Positions 49,017 through 59,666 of a DNA stretch of 64,000 nt are shown one piece after another. Origin of the DNA: Diospyros lotus. Its lineage: Eukaryota > Streptophyta > Magnoliopsida > Ericales > Ebenaceae. Numbering within the stretch: the stretch's first letter is position 1; each line of letters opens with the position of its first letter. The notes beneath the pieces were generated by a model that was not told the DNA's origin, did not search any database, and saw nothing but the letters and a program-made list of their open reading frames with translations. The stretch is from contig NC_068344.1 of NCBI RefSeq assembly GCF_014633365.1, forward strand, positions 6,151,327 to 6,215,326. The letters are read 5' to 3'. A program made the position numbers and the translations under genes.

Positions 49017-50313
49017 CTTTCTTCTTCACGAACAGAATCGGAGCTCCCTAAGGTGAGACACTAGGTCTGATAAATTCTTTGTTGACCAAGTCCTGCAATT
49101 GCTCTTTTAATTCCCTCATCTCAGCTGGGGCCATCTTATACGGAGGTATGGATATAGGTTGCATTCCTGGTACAAGATCTATTGAGAATTCGATCTCTCT
49201 AGGGGGTGGTAATCTTGGTAAATCCTCAGGAAAAACCTCAGGGTACTTGTTCACAACCCTCACTGAATCCAATTCAAGATTCTTCTTACTTGACTCAGGT
49301 TTAGCTGATTGCAATGCTTGCAAAGTTACGCCATGCTTTCTCTTGATTCTATTGTTCTGACCTTGAAACGAAATCCACTCTCCGTTAGGTTTGCGTAAAC
49401 TCACGGTCTTGTTCTTGCAATCCACTTTAGCTTCATGTACCGATAGGAAATCCATTCCTATGATCATGTCGAAATCTTGTATATCTAATACGGCTAAGTT
49501 TATCTTGAAACTTTCCCCTCCCATATCGAGTTTACAACCCTGACATCCTACTGTCGTCTCTAGGATTAAACCCATAGGCGTAGCTATTATCATTTGATAA
49601 CCTAACTCCCTAGGTTCTAGCTTTAGATTTTTTATTGATGCATGCGAAACAAACGAATGCGTAGAACCCGGATCTATTAAAGCATGAACTGGAATATTCG
49701 AAAAGAACAGTGTACCTTCAATAACTGTAGGATCGGCCTCAGCGTCCTCACAAGTCAGATTGTACACCCGGCCAGGACAAACATTCGGTGCTCCTCCACT
49801 TGGCGGCTCCATCTTTTGTCTCTTTGGGAACTCTCGCGAGATATGCCCTGGTTGCCCACAATTATAGCACACCACTTTTCCCTGGTACCTAACTTGGGGT
49901 GTTCCTTTGATCTTCGGGTAGTTTCTTCCAATGTGGCCTTCCTCACCACAGGTATAGCATTTTATGACACATCTTTTCCCAAAGTGTTTCTTCTTGCATC
50001 GAGGGCACCTCCCTTCGTCCTTAGATTGAGCCGTTACATTTCCTAGCTTACTGCCCTTGCTCTCTTCTCCAGTCTTGATTATTTTCACCCTCGTCAGGTT
50101 TCTTTCAATGGTTAAAGCTTGGTGAAATGCTTCCTTATAAGTGTCAATGTCCCATCCACTTAACACTTGTTGAAGACTAACTTGCAATCCTGAAACAAAC
50201 TTTTGTGCTTTCTGGCTTTCGTCGGTTTGGTACATAAGCATGTACTTAACCAGCTGAGTGAATCGGTTGTCGTATTGATTCACAGACATCTCTTCAGTCT
50301 GCTTGAGTCTCAT
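49017..50313 (-). pseudogene. Chromovirus gag C-terminus, protease and start of reverse transcriptase
   Basis: A single 421-codon frame starts in the capsid (SVNQYDNRFTQLVKYM). It continues with Lys-rich sequence and two zinc knuckles, CYTCGEEGHIGRNY and CYNCGQPGHISREF. In both, the last Cys of CX2CX4HX4C is replaced (Tyr and Phe). The protease active site follows (HALIDPGSTHSFVSHAS; Asp kept), then DFDMIIGMDFLSVHEA. Reverse transcriptase begins with PPYKMAPAEMRELKEQL and FIRPSVSP and ends at a stop just before solo LTR C. The long open frame here contrasts with the many stops downstream. Confidence 0.88.
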
Positions 50314-50925
50314 AAACTCCCAGATTCTTTCTTCCTTTCAGCTCTTGGTAAAATACTTAGCGTTAAACTCTTCCTTGAATCCCGCCTAAGTATACACTGG
50401 CGCATCTTCATCTTCCTCCTCGCGTTCCTATTGAGACCTTATCATCGAACGCTCGGTAGACTGCCACCACCGACCTACTTCTTCCTCCAACATGTAGGTT
50501 ACGCACCTCACTTTCTCCTCTTCACTGCATTGGAGGTGTTGAAGTAGTTTCTCTATCGGCTCAAGCCAATACTCGGCTGAGCTAGGATCATCTCCAATCC
50601 TTCCTTTGAACACAGGGGGTCTCAAGTGTCGGTACCGCTCCAATGCCGTGGTCATGTGCCGCGTAGGCTCCTCTCGACTCAAGTACGTCAGCATTTTCTC
50701 TAAAAATCGCTCCATTCTCTCAAATCGGTCCTCACTGGAGCTCGATTCCCCGACATATCTTTTATTTCCTCCGAAGTGATTCCTGTGATCACCCTGATCT
50801 CCAGGATTATTTTCCTCCCTTCTCCCATTTCCATCATGGGCTGCATCTTGGAGTCTTTGTGTATTCACCATCTGAAGTGAATCATGGAAACAAATTATGC
50901 ACAAGACAAGAGTATTTCTGTACAA
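50314..50925 (-). pseudogene. Chromovirus gag N-terminal part
   Basis: From a Met near 50872 (MVNTQRLQDAAHDG) the frame has a coiled, charged region (EDRFERMERFLEKMLTYLS). It then has the capsid landmarks RHLRPPVFKGRI, PSSAEYWLEPIEKLLQHLQC and EEVGRWWQSTE. It ends at a stop (50428-50430). Capsid sequence continues in the same direction through further stops to 50313, where the next long frame starts. Confidence 0.82.
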
Positions 50926-51031
50926 GAGGGACAGTTTTATTTATTAACAGTATCCCACAAAACATAACAGCTTAGCATAACCGAAAAGGAAATAGACATA
51001 ACATCTTATTATATTTTATATATTCCTTCTT

Positions 51032-51518
51032 CCTTCAGTTATCTCTTTGGCCTTGATCAGTAGTCCTTTGGCTTCCAGATCCACGTCTCCTTGTGGTCCC
51101 CATCATTGTCAGACGCCACCGAGGGTCCTTCATCATCATCCTGAGATTCCTCATCGGAACTAATATCGATGACTTCATCTTCCGAATTTGCTGCGCCTTC
51201 TTCCTATTCTTCCTCATCCATGGCCTCCCCTTGCAGCTCCACATGCTCATCTCGCATCCTCGTGTAGAACTCATGTAGGGAGTCATAGTCCCAGACTTCC
51301 CATAACCACTGAGCAAAATTCTTCCACTCTTATTCCATCTGGTCAATAAGATAATCGATCCGATACTCCAACAGATCTATCAATTGTCGGTAACTTGGAG
51401 GTACATCATCAATAATTTCCTCCATCGCATTTAGAAACTCATTCATATCTTCCTCTTGCGGGTGTCCACGAGCTTCAATCCTATTTACCCAGTGTGATAG
51501 TAGCACTTGATCCAACAT
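51032..51518 (-). pseudogene. Extra acidic ORF between primer site and gag of chromovirus B
   Basis: From Met at 51518 a 62-codon frame (MLDQVLLSHWVNRI...) ends in a TAA. The same frame goes on with EWKNFAQWLWEVWDYDSLHE, then a TAG, then a strongly acidic tail (EDEVIDISSDEES) to a stop near 51032. In total about 160 codons hold two stops. It precedes gag on the same strand. It is not gag, protease or an RNA-processing domain I can name. An extra leader ORF is not part of the basic Tekay gene set as I know it. It may be an unnamed leader protein that has decayed. Confidence 0.45.
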
Positions 51519-51680
51519 GGCTTGCTAATAACACACAAATGTTTTTCTTAGAAACCTCGAATATGTGTTTCCTTAAATTTTCACATGTCACTTAGAATCC
51601 ATAACCCTATTCTAAGTTAACAATTTTGACCATGCTAAGTTTAATAACCTAGCCTAACCATCCTAGGGTTTTAACCTAGG

Positions 51681-51692
51681 GCTCTGATACCA
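51681..51692 (-). other. Primer-binding site, initiator tRNA-Met type
   Basis: The minus strand reads TGGTATCAGAGC two bases after the 5' LTR, an exact match to the common plant site. Confidence 0.9.
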
Positions 51693-51694
51693 AT

Positions 51695-54171
51695 TGTAAC
51701 ACCCCGCCTTACATGGGCGCGTCACTATAAGGGAATTCTCGGGAATCTTTTTTTTTTTTTCAAGTCTATCACACGCCGTGCCATGGGAACAATCTTCACA
51801 TGCAGATGAAACACTCGTCGCATACAATGACCGGCGCCTATGGTGATTTCAAGAACAATCTTCACATGCAAATAAAAATCCCGAGAACCCCAGTCTTACT
51901 CGTTTAATTAACAAGATCAATAGACTTAAGATTAAACGAGACATAGTACATCACAGCGGAATAATTAACACCAAAATGTCGTGGCCTACCACGAGTTTCA
52001 TACAAGGTATTCCCATGCTGAAATATGTAATACAAACTATCAAATGATACAGTGTTGTCATACAACTGCTTATACATATACCAAAATAAATACTAACACT
52101 CCCAAAATGGTACAACGATTATCCACTAAACACCGTTGGCCCCATCGGCCATGTCCTCGACTTCGCAGCTGTCCTTGGCTGGAACGTTGAATGTTCCAGG
52201 GGCATAACCTAGGTTAGATGATAAAAACATCTAAGTGATGGCATGAAACAGTTTATACAATGCATGAACAACATACAAGCATGGCATATACAGACAATGA
52301 TCACATGCAACATGTCTAACTTGAGAAATCACCCTGACATACTCAACCTCCTGTGGAAAAATCCATTCCACACACCGTTGGGGTTGACCTTCAGCGACAT
52401 ACTTAATCCCTCGGGTGCCCTACCGTGTCACCTGTTCACCAGGATTAACCTTGTCCCATTCTCAAAAAGACCCATTCCCGTCCCATATGGACCCAACAAC
52501 GACACGAAAATTAACACCCCGATGATATGAAAATACACGCCATGCACCGATTCGTTTTAAAAGTAAAAAAAGTTGATGCAATATATATCACATGTTAAAT
52601 ATGTAAATGATGCCACAATGTACATAAGTGTAACGCCTTTGTAAAACAACCCAGGTTTAGGAGGGTATAACTGCTCACTAGAACCGGTCCGATCATGTGA
52701 ATCCTAAGCTCGGGAGGGTAAAACCACTCACCAGAACCCACTACACACACTCCAAAACACCTTCAAGACAAGATAAATCTAGAATCAAACCACTCACCTT
52801 AATTTGGAAAAGTCCGGTTTTCGCCTTGAGAAACGTGCCACACCTCAAAATTTGTGTAATCATTCTTCCAACAACCCAATTGACTCCTATTTCACCATTA
52901 AGACCTCAGGAATCAATATTTCCATTTTTCCTCAATTTTCTCTATTTTTCTTTATTTTTCAAACATTTTTACCTCTTAGAAAATCATAATAAATGCCAAA
53001 AACCTAGTTTTCCCAAATTTTTTTTACATAAACCATCCTAAAATAATTTTATAAAAATTATAAAATTAAAATCAAGAAAAACCTGGGCTTCACACGCCTT
53101 CACACGCTGGTGCATGGGTGCGGCTGGGGTCCACACGTGCACATGCGCTGCTGCCTTCTCCGGTCTTCTTCTCCAGCCATGGTGACTCTCCGACGATCTT
53201 TTTTGGCCAAAACAACGATGGGGCCTTGAAGATCTCGATGAGGCAACTTCAATGGACCCCTTACTCGTCGGAAAAAGTGGTCGGAAAGGGGTTTAAAACC
53301 CAATTGCAAGTCTTGGTCCGGCAGCTCCTGTTTTTCCGGCCAACTCACTGAAATCCCACCAAACGTACACGAAACTCTTTGAAACTCTCCAGAAATGATC
53401 CTTATGACTTGAAGATCAAAAGCCCTCTTATCTCTTTGCTCGATTCTTGCCAAAATGGGAGAAAGTTGATCGATTTGTGCTTTAACCCTTTCGACCGAGA
53501 ACTCCTTTTATACTCGACCTCGACCCAAATTTCCACCACCAATTGATTGCTCTTATCCCCTTAACCCTAGATCTAGCCTCCAAATCAATTAAACAACCCC
53601 AAATCTCGAGCTACAACCCTCGAAAGATTCGGCCAAATCAAAAATTTCTTCCGCCATTAAAACCGGTCACGTCGCCGACGTGCTTGGCCAATGGCCACCC
53701 TTAGAAGCTTCATCATCACTTGAAGACCGTCCTAGCACCTCTAGGAGAGCTTCCCGACGTCCAGAGGTGGCTGCCGGTGGCCATGTGTGGCGGTCGCGCT
53801 CACACCATGATATTTTTGAAAATTTGTATTTTAGCCCCTAGGCAACTTTTAATTGCATTTTCTCCCAGTCCTAGATACCCCTAGACTATCTAACACTTTC
53901 ACTACTGCTCATAAGTTCCATATTTTTCATTTTCCTCAAAAACTTCTGAAGATATTGCCATTTCGACCTTCCTCGGGTAATTTACAAAATCTCTTGATTT
54001 TGTCGAATATCGATTATTTGGATTGTTTTACCTTTATTGGCTTGCTTTTCATAGTCCCTCATCCTTCGGTTGCGTTTTGAATATTACACAAAAGCCCGAA
54101 ACTTTAATAAATACTGATTTTGACCTCATAATTTCTAGAAATGCTTATAATATTGAACACTGGATATTACA
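51695..54171 (-). repeat. 5' LTR of chromovirus B
   Basis: 2477 bp, TGTAACACCCCGCC to GGATATTACA. It matches 38827-41162 plus 44272-44462 but lacks about 55 bp at 'acaaaatct', where the other copy has AAAATCT on both sides of the missing part. AAACT follows immediately. Confidence 0.9.
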
Positions 54172-54176
54172 AAACT

Positions 54177-54322
54177 GGTAGCTGGTGGTTTCAAGTTACT
54201 GCCCATTCGCTCTGTTCATCAATTGGCATATTTGTTTACCAAGCCTTTACTAGCTCCTCAATTGTCTCTTTTATTGTCCAAGATGGCTGTTATGAATATT
54301 CATAGTCCATCTTGAGGGGGAG
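54177..54322 (+). pseudogene. Copia RNase H C-terminus, third piece, and polypurine tract
   Basis: After the right AAACT of insertion B the frame resumes with VHQLAYLFTKPL and ends near SPS-stop, the usual copia C-terminus (QLADIFTKAL-like). TTGAGGGGGAG at 54312-54322 is the polypurine tract next to the 3' LTR. Confidence 0.8.
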
Positions 54323-54568
54323 TATTAGCATCTATTGTATTTTGGTTTATTTTCTATTTTATGATAGTGGTTTATTTTTTGTTATGTTGGACTTATTAGT
54401 TAGTTTTAGTATTATTGCTTGCTGTTGTTTTACTCAATGGCATTGCTGTAAATTAGTCAATAGGTTTTGGTCAATATATAAGGCTAAGATCTAAATGAAT
54501 ACAGAGATCGATGAAGCATTTTTAACTCTTGTTCTCATTTCTGCGTTGATACAAAGTGTTTATTAACA
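54323..54568 (+). repeat. Copia 3' LTR, about 246 bp
   Basis: It begins TATTAGCATC directly after the purine tract (TGTTAG would be canonical, so G to A is likely) and ends ATTAACA. A TATATAAGG box lies near 54475. A short LTR of this size fits Ale/Retrofit-type copia elements. No matching 5' LTR is in the window, so both ends are inferred from position and the TG...CA rule only. Confidence 0.6.
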
Positions 54569-56248
54569 GCATCCAGTTAAGTTGCACTGCTTTTTCTCAA
54601 GGCAATCTAGGGGTTTCTTTTGTGTTTAGGTTTGCTTCTAACTACAAAAGGAACAAACTTCTGAATTGTTTGCTTCAAAATACGTAAACCCTATAACTCA
54701 CTCGATGTCCAGTTTGTCATGAAGATAACATAATGAGTGCAAATCCTAAACCTCGCATAAATAAACAAGCCATGAGGAAGTCTCAGCAATAACATATTTC
54801 ATACATTTAGATCCTCAATACTTGCATCATAGCTAATCTATAAATCACTTTATCCTTAATCGTAGCTAAGGAACACAACATTGCAACATAACAGAATAAT
54901 AATCCAGATCGTCAGTACGAAACAAATCAAAATGAGAAAATTAGGTATTTGCGAAAGAGAAAGACCTCGAGCTCAACCGATTTCATGGTGATGGGGATGC
55001 TGACGAGGAAGACGTCAACCATGGCAATGGTGATGTTGCACTTCTAGTGTGACATTGCCTCTATCATGTTTTGTTTTGGTAGTGTTTACCAATATATGAG
55101 CGGGAAAAAGTGAGCTATAGAAAGCAATTTGGACAAAAGTATTTTTCATTGTATTCATTAAATTTATATGGTAATCATTAGAAAAGAAGTTACGTGACTT
55201 CTTATTTGAGATTTTCTAAATAAATTTATCTCTTGTCCATTCAGATAAATTTATTGTTGACTTTCCAAATTAAAAAAAATTACTAATATACCCTCCAATA
55301 CATTTCAAAAAATTTAATAAACAATCTTATAAAAATCTTAGAATGCTTGTCATCCTTATTTTAATTATTCTATATATTGGATCAAAAAACATTCTAATTT
55401 TAACATTGCGCAACGGGAAGGTAATCGCGGAAATATCATACTAAATTCAGAATAATAGACAACACTTGGAAACACCTTATTACATCCTGGGATTTTACCC
55501 AGGCAAGTCACTTAGAGGCTAAGAACCTACTCTTGCAACTCGTTGTAAGATCCACCTTCTCCCAAAGGACTCCCTAGGCTACTAAGTCCTTGCCGCGGGG
55601 AGGGGGAGGGAGGTTTCCTCTTAAGCCCATCCAAATTTCACCAAGGACCATAGTCCTCATGACCAAAGCGTGCATGTTCATCCTCGACATCTGGTAAAAA
55701 CACTATAAATAACCCTTTTTTCGTTGGCAAAAATACATCTTCTATGTTCATTAATTGAATTATTTATTTATTGCACACTTGGTGAAACCTCTACGAGTTC
55801 TCCCAAATAACCATTTTCCTTCACATACTGAATTAAGCATCGAAGAGCATACGCAAGTGAGGAATCCCCACATGCATTCTAACTTGTTCTTGTGAGTGTA
55901 GTTTTGCCCCAGACACTCAGGAAGTTACTCTCAAATGGATTAGTCCTCTACCGAAAGTGCATCCAAGGGCTCATTCGAGACTCCAACTAGAGGCACCCCA
56001 CAGATATGACAAGGCGATTCTCCTGGGCCATGGTGTCCTTCTAGACCACCCTAACTAGACAATTAGAGACCAGAGCCACCCGCTACATATTTCTACAAGC
56101 AGATACTTGCCAACTGTTCACCTCACTCCACTGTGGCTGCTGCATTTTTACACTACAAATCTCAATTGTTATATTTTGACAACAATAGATGATCTTATCT
56201 TACTTATTTTAATAGACGCTACCCCAATGAATAGGATTAGGGTGTATG
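54569..56248. other. Flanking DNA right of the copia element, no firm gene
   Basis: This is AT-rich sequence. On the minus strand a short frame from an ATG at 55022 (MVDVFLVSIPITMKSVELEV) continues for about 30 codons into non-coding sequence. It could be a first exon or a gene scrap, but I do not recognise it. A GC-richer stretch at 55540-55620 has no coding character. I see no RNA gene or repeat. Confidence 0.4.
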
Positions 56249-56251
56249 TTA

Positions 56252-56976
56252 GACTATCTCCGACCACACTTTCTATTTTACTCTCTATTATATTATAAAC
56301 AATTAACTCTCTATTCTTTTTATACCTCAAAAATTGTATTTGTTCCAACTATACTCCCTATTTTACTCTATATTTGCCTCCTTATCTCATCTATTTATTA
56401 ATAAACTTCAATTCTAATTCATTTACCTTACCTATAATTTTTATTACTATAAAAATTTAATATTTATTTTTAAATTAATAATAAATGTTATTGTGTTGAT
56501 TTTTAATATTATTTAATATATTTTTAAAAATAATTTACAAATATCTTTTAAATAAATTTTTTTAACAAAATTTTTCAAATCAATTCCATAATAATAAGTA
56601 CACAAATTTATCTATAATCAAATATATAAATACACAATCAATAATGGCACAAACTCACTATTCATCTTCTGCTGCAATTTCCTCTTTCGTCTATTCATCT
56701 TTCGCCATTGCATCTATTCATCTTTGGCTACTCCTTCTTCAATTAACATTTTGTCTTCTTCGACCACGGGCTATTGAGATGGCCATTGTGGGAAAAGATG
56801 GCGAGGGTTGGGTTGCAATGACAAGCTCAATTGCCAAATCTAGCAAGATAATGGCGGATTATTATTAATATGGCAAGGAAAATTGGTGATGGTGAGCAGT
56901 GTTGGAGTAGAGAAATGTGAAGGTCTCCCTAAAAATTTGGCTTGGCAAGGGAAATAGCGACTAGTTGGAGATAACC
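56252..56976. mobile_element. PIF/Harbinger-like MITE, about 725 bp
   Basis: GACTATCTCCGAC at the left end and GTTGGAGATAACC at the right end are inverted copies with two mismatches in 13. TTA stands directly outside both ends (56249-56251 and 56977-56979), the 3-bp target typical of PIF/Harbinger elements. A small open frame inside (56644-56868) shows no transposase motif, so the element is non-autonomous. Confidence 0.6.
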
Positions 56977-57044
56977 TTAGTTAAGTCGGTTTGGTTTGGA
57001 ATTTGGTTAATTTGTTGAATTAAAAATTAAATATAAAAAATTTA

Positions 57045-57395
57045 GAGTAAATTATATGAAACCCGCTTGCATGTAGGGTCATGTGCAACTTATCCCCTAT
57101 ACTTTCGATTGCATCAAAAAATCTCCTTACACTTTTAAAATGTTACAATTAGACACAATTTGATGTTATTTTACATAATTTTGTATCATAATCTACATAC
57201 ATAATTTTAATATATCAAAAAATACAAAATTTTACATTAATTAACTAGTAAATTGCACAAAATTATGTAAAATAATAACAAATTGTGACTGATTGCAATA
57301 TTTTGAAAGTGTAAATTTTTTTTTGATGTAATCGAAAATACAGGGAATAAGTTGCACATGACCCTAAGTACATGGGAGTTTTATATAATTTATCC
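57045..57395. mobile_element. Long-inverted-repeat MITE (Mutator-like), about 350 bp
   Basis: The first about 80 bp and the reverse complement of the last about 80 bp match well: both contain TAGGGTCATGTGCAACTTAT and run on into a cgatt(g/a)catcaaaaa word. The ends are outside AAAAATTTA (57036-57044) and AAAAATTTC (57396-57404), an 8-of-9 direct repeat of the length made by Mutator-type transposases. It has no coding capacity, and RNA from it would fold into a long hairpin. Confidence 0.65.
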
Positions 57396-57830
57396 AAAAA
57401 TTTCTAGTTTTAGAGAACTCTTGGTTGTTTTTTATTTTCTTCAGGGTCCCTATTAAGAAAAAATATTTAAAATCATGGATTATTTAATATCTTAAACAAT
57501 GCATATTTTAATGTGGCAGTTAAATGTGTTAAACCAAATTAAGAAGATATAATCCATATTTTGACTTAAAAATAGTAATTTATAAGTTATTGTAAAAATT
57601 AAAAAGTGTTGGATGGATTGGAGTGTGGGCAAGTTCGTTGGTGTTAATTGAATTGAATGAAGTATATGTCATCATCCTTGAAATTTATCTTCGTATTTTA
57701 AAACGCTTTTCAGTTTTCACACTTTCTTTCTCTCGAATCGCTCTCCTGTTCTTAACCTTGTGTTCTCAATTTTCAATCCCTTCTTCCTCCTTTGTTTCTC
57801 TCTTGTTCTTTACCTGAACCACATTGTTAA
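57396..57830. promoter_or_regulatory. Region upstream of the PPR gene
   Basis: AT-rich to about 57700, then pyrimidine-rich (cttcttcctcc, tttctctc), as in many plant 5' untranslated leaders. The frame of the PPR gene has a TAA at 57828. A possible 3' splice site (ttaaacag, ending at 57834) lies just downstream of it. No convincing TATA box is seen. Confidence 0.4.
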
Positions 57831-59666
57831 ACAGCCTCTTCTCTTCTGAAAATAGCAAAAATTCCACTTATTTTTGCTCCAAAGTCATCTCAGAGGCTGC
57901 TGGAGGAGAAATTCATCTCACTTCTGCAGTTATGTAAGCACCCAAAGCATCTCCCGCAGATTCAAGCGCAGATAACCAGTCATGGCCTTGTACACAACTA
58001 CTACGTGGCGCCCCGGTTTGTCTTGGCGTGCGCCGAACTGAAGAGGATGGATCACGCACGTAAGATGTTCGACGAAATTCCCGTTCCGGATGTAGCATTA
58101 TGGAATGCCATGTTCAGAGGGTATGTCCGGAACGAGCTCTTCGGGGAAGTTTTAAACTTGTTTGGTCGAATGAGTAGCTTGGATGTAAGACCCAATTGCT
58201 TCACGTTTCCTATGGTGTTAAAATCTTGTGCGAAGTTGCCGGCTCTGCAAGTGGGGCAAAGAGTGCATTGTTTTCTTTTGAAGATCGGTTTCAAGTCTAA
58301 TCCGTTTATTGGAACCACTTTGATTGATATGTATTCCAGTGGTTCGGCAGTTGGTTCTGCTTACAAAGTTTTCTGTGAAATGGTTGTGAGGAATGTTGTT
58401 GCATGGACTTCAATGGTTAATGGATATATTTCTTATGGAGATTTAGTTTCTGCAAGGAACCTTTTTGACTTGGCACCAGAGCGTGATATTGTATTATGGA
58501 ACACTATGGTATCAGGCTATATTGATTGTGGGGATATGGTTGCAGCTAGGAGGCTCTTCGATGAGATGCCGATGAACCGGGATTTGATGTCCTGGAATAC
58601 TTTGTTACACGGTTATGCTAACAATGGGGACGTTGAGGAGTGTGAGAAATTGTTTGAGGAGATGCCTGATAGAAATATATTTTCTTGGAATGGACTGATT
58701 GGGGGGTATGCCCGTAATGGCCGTTTCTTTGAGGTTTTGAGTAGTTTTAAGAGTATGCTAAGGGAGTCCGACGTGTCTCCTAATGATGCCACGCTTGTGA
58801 CTGTGTTGTCTGCCTGTGCCAGACTAGGAGCTCTTGACTTGGGTAAGTGGGTGCATGTATACGCAGAGAACAATGGGTATAAAGACAACATTTTTGTTAG
58901 AAATGTTTTAATTGATATGTATGCAAAATGTGGCAGTATAGATATTGCGATTAACATGTTTAAGAACATGGTTGCAAAGGATTTAATATCTTGGAACACC
59001 ATAATAAATGGCTTAGCAATGCACGGGCATGGTGCTGATGCTTTAAGCTTGTTTTCTCAGATGAAGAACACTGCAGAAAAGCCTGATGCTGTCACTTTTT
59101 TAGGCATTTTATGTGCATGTTCTCATATGCGTTTGGTAGAAGATGGATTTTCCTATTTTAATTCAATGATTAATGAATACTCAATCACTCCTCAGATTGA
59201 ACATTATGGTTGTATGGTTGATCTGTTGGCTCGAGCCGGTCTTTTAGACCAGGCTATTCTTTTTGTGAAGAGAATGCCCATGGAAGCAGATGGTGTTATT
59301 TGGACTGCGTTGCTAGGGGGGTGTAAGAACTACAAAAACATCAAATTGGCTGAACTGGCTCTTCAAAAGCTTATAGAGCTTGAACCAAAAAACCCTGCAA
59401 ACTATGTTATGCTTTCTAATATATATGGAGATGCCAGGAGATGGGAAGATGTGGCGCGCTTAAAAGTTGCCATGAGGGATACTGGATCTAAAAAATTGCC
59501 AGGTTGTAGTTTGATTGAGGTTGATGTTGGGGTGGTTGAGTTCTACTCCTTGGATGAGCGGCATCCTAAGAAAGAGGAGATATATGCAGCCTTGAAAGGA
59601 TTGACAGAGCTCTTAAGATTATGTGGATATATTCCGGACTTTTTGGAGCTTGGATCTGCAATTTAA
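57831..59666 (+). CDS. PLS-class pentatricopeptide repeat protein with E domain
   Basis: The uninterrupted frame from after the TAA at 57828 to the TAA at 59664-59666 has about 611 codons. The N-terminal part (LLQLCKHPKHLPQIQAQITS, from about 57925) is the usual start of this family. It is followed by about a dozen P, L and S repeats, for example WNAMFRGYVRNELFGEVLNL, WNTMVSGYIDCGDMVAARRL, VLIDMYAKCGSIDIAINMF and ISWNTIINGLAMHGHGADAL. The C-terminus is an E/E+-type segment (LPGCSLIEVDVGVVEFYSLD, then EEIYAALKGLTELL) without a DYW deaminase tail. Such proteins bind single-stranded RNA in mitochondria or plastids, often for C-to-U editing. No in-frame ATG exists before Met at 58047, yet the conserved frame begins about 200 bp earlier. 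The start is therefore unresolved: an upstream exon, a non-AUG start or a lost ATG. A single long exon is typical. Confidence 0.88.
   Translation, partial: TASSLLKIAKIPLIFAPKSSQRLLEEKFISLLQLCKHPKHLPQIQAQITSHGLVHNYYVAPRFVLACAELKRMDHARKMFDEIPVPDVALWNAMFRGYVRNELFGEVLNLFGRMSSLDVRPNCFTFPMVLKSCAKLPALQVGQRVHCFLLKIGFKSNPFIGTTLIDMYSSGSAVGSAYKVFCEMVVRNVVAWTSMVNGYISYGDLVSARNLFDLAPERDIVLWNTMVSGYIDCGDMVAARRLFDEMPMNRDLMSWNTLLHGYANNGDVEECEKLFEEMPDRNIFSWNGLIGGYARNGRFFEVLSSFKSMLRESDVSPNDATLVTVLSACARLGALDLGKWVHVYAENNGYKDNIFVRNVLIDMYAKCGSIDIAINMFKNMVAKDLISWNTIINGLAMHGHGADALSLFSQMKNTAEKPDAVTFLGILCACSHMRLVEDGFSYFNSMINEYSITPQIEHYGCMVDLLARAGLLDQAILFVKRMPMEADGVIWTALLGGCKNYKNIKLAELALQKLIELEPKNPANYVMLSNIYGDARRWEDVARLKVAMRDTGSKKLPGCSLIEVDVGVVEFYSLDERHPKKEEIYAALKGLTELLRLCGYIPDFLELGSAI

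Larger units (their letters stand above)
38827..54171 (-). mobile_element. Insertion B: Tekay/Del-type chromovirus (Ty3), minus strand
   Basis: LTRs at 38827-44462 (enlarged by a solo LTR) and 51695-54171 start TGTAACACCCCGCC and end ATATTACA on the plus strand. AAACT flanks the element (38822-38826 and 54172-54176) inside copia RNase H. On the minus strand a tRNA-Met primer site, an upstream acidic ORF, gag with zinc knuckles, protease, reverse transcriptase, RNase H, integrase and a chromodomain follow in order. Stops break every domain, and a solo LTR (47163-49016) splits the reverse transcriptase. Confidence 0.92.
14552..54568 (+). mobile_element. Old Ty1/copia element, split into three pieces by two nested insertions
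   Basis: The coding order gag zinc knuckle, GAG-pre-integrase, integrase, reverse transcriptase, RNase H (the Ty1/copia order) can be followed across 14552-17221, 38099-38826 and 54177-54568. The joins are exact: CTTGG flanks insertion A and AAACT flanks insertion B, each as a 5-bp target duplication. The 5' LTR and the gag N-terminus are not in the window; the left end is lost at the truncated LTR. Many stops and frameshifts show the element was long dead or decayed in place. Confidence 0.85.

Noticed and set aside
56644..56868. 74-codon ORF in the MITE
   Set aside because: No transposase motif; it is short and has low coding character.
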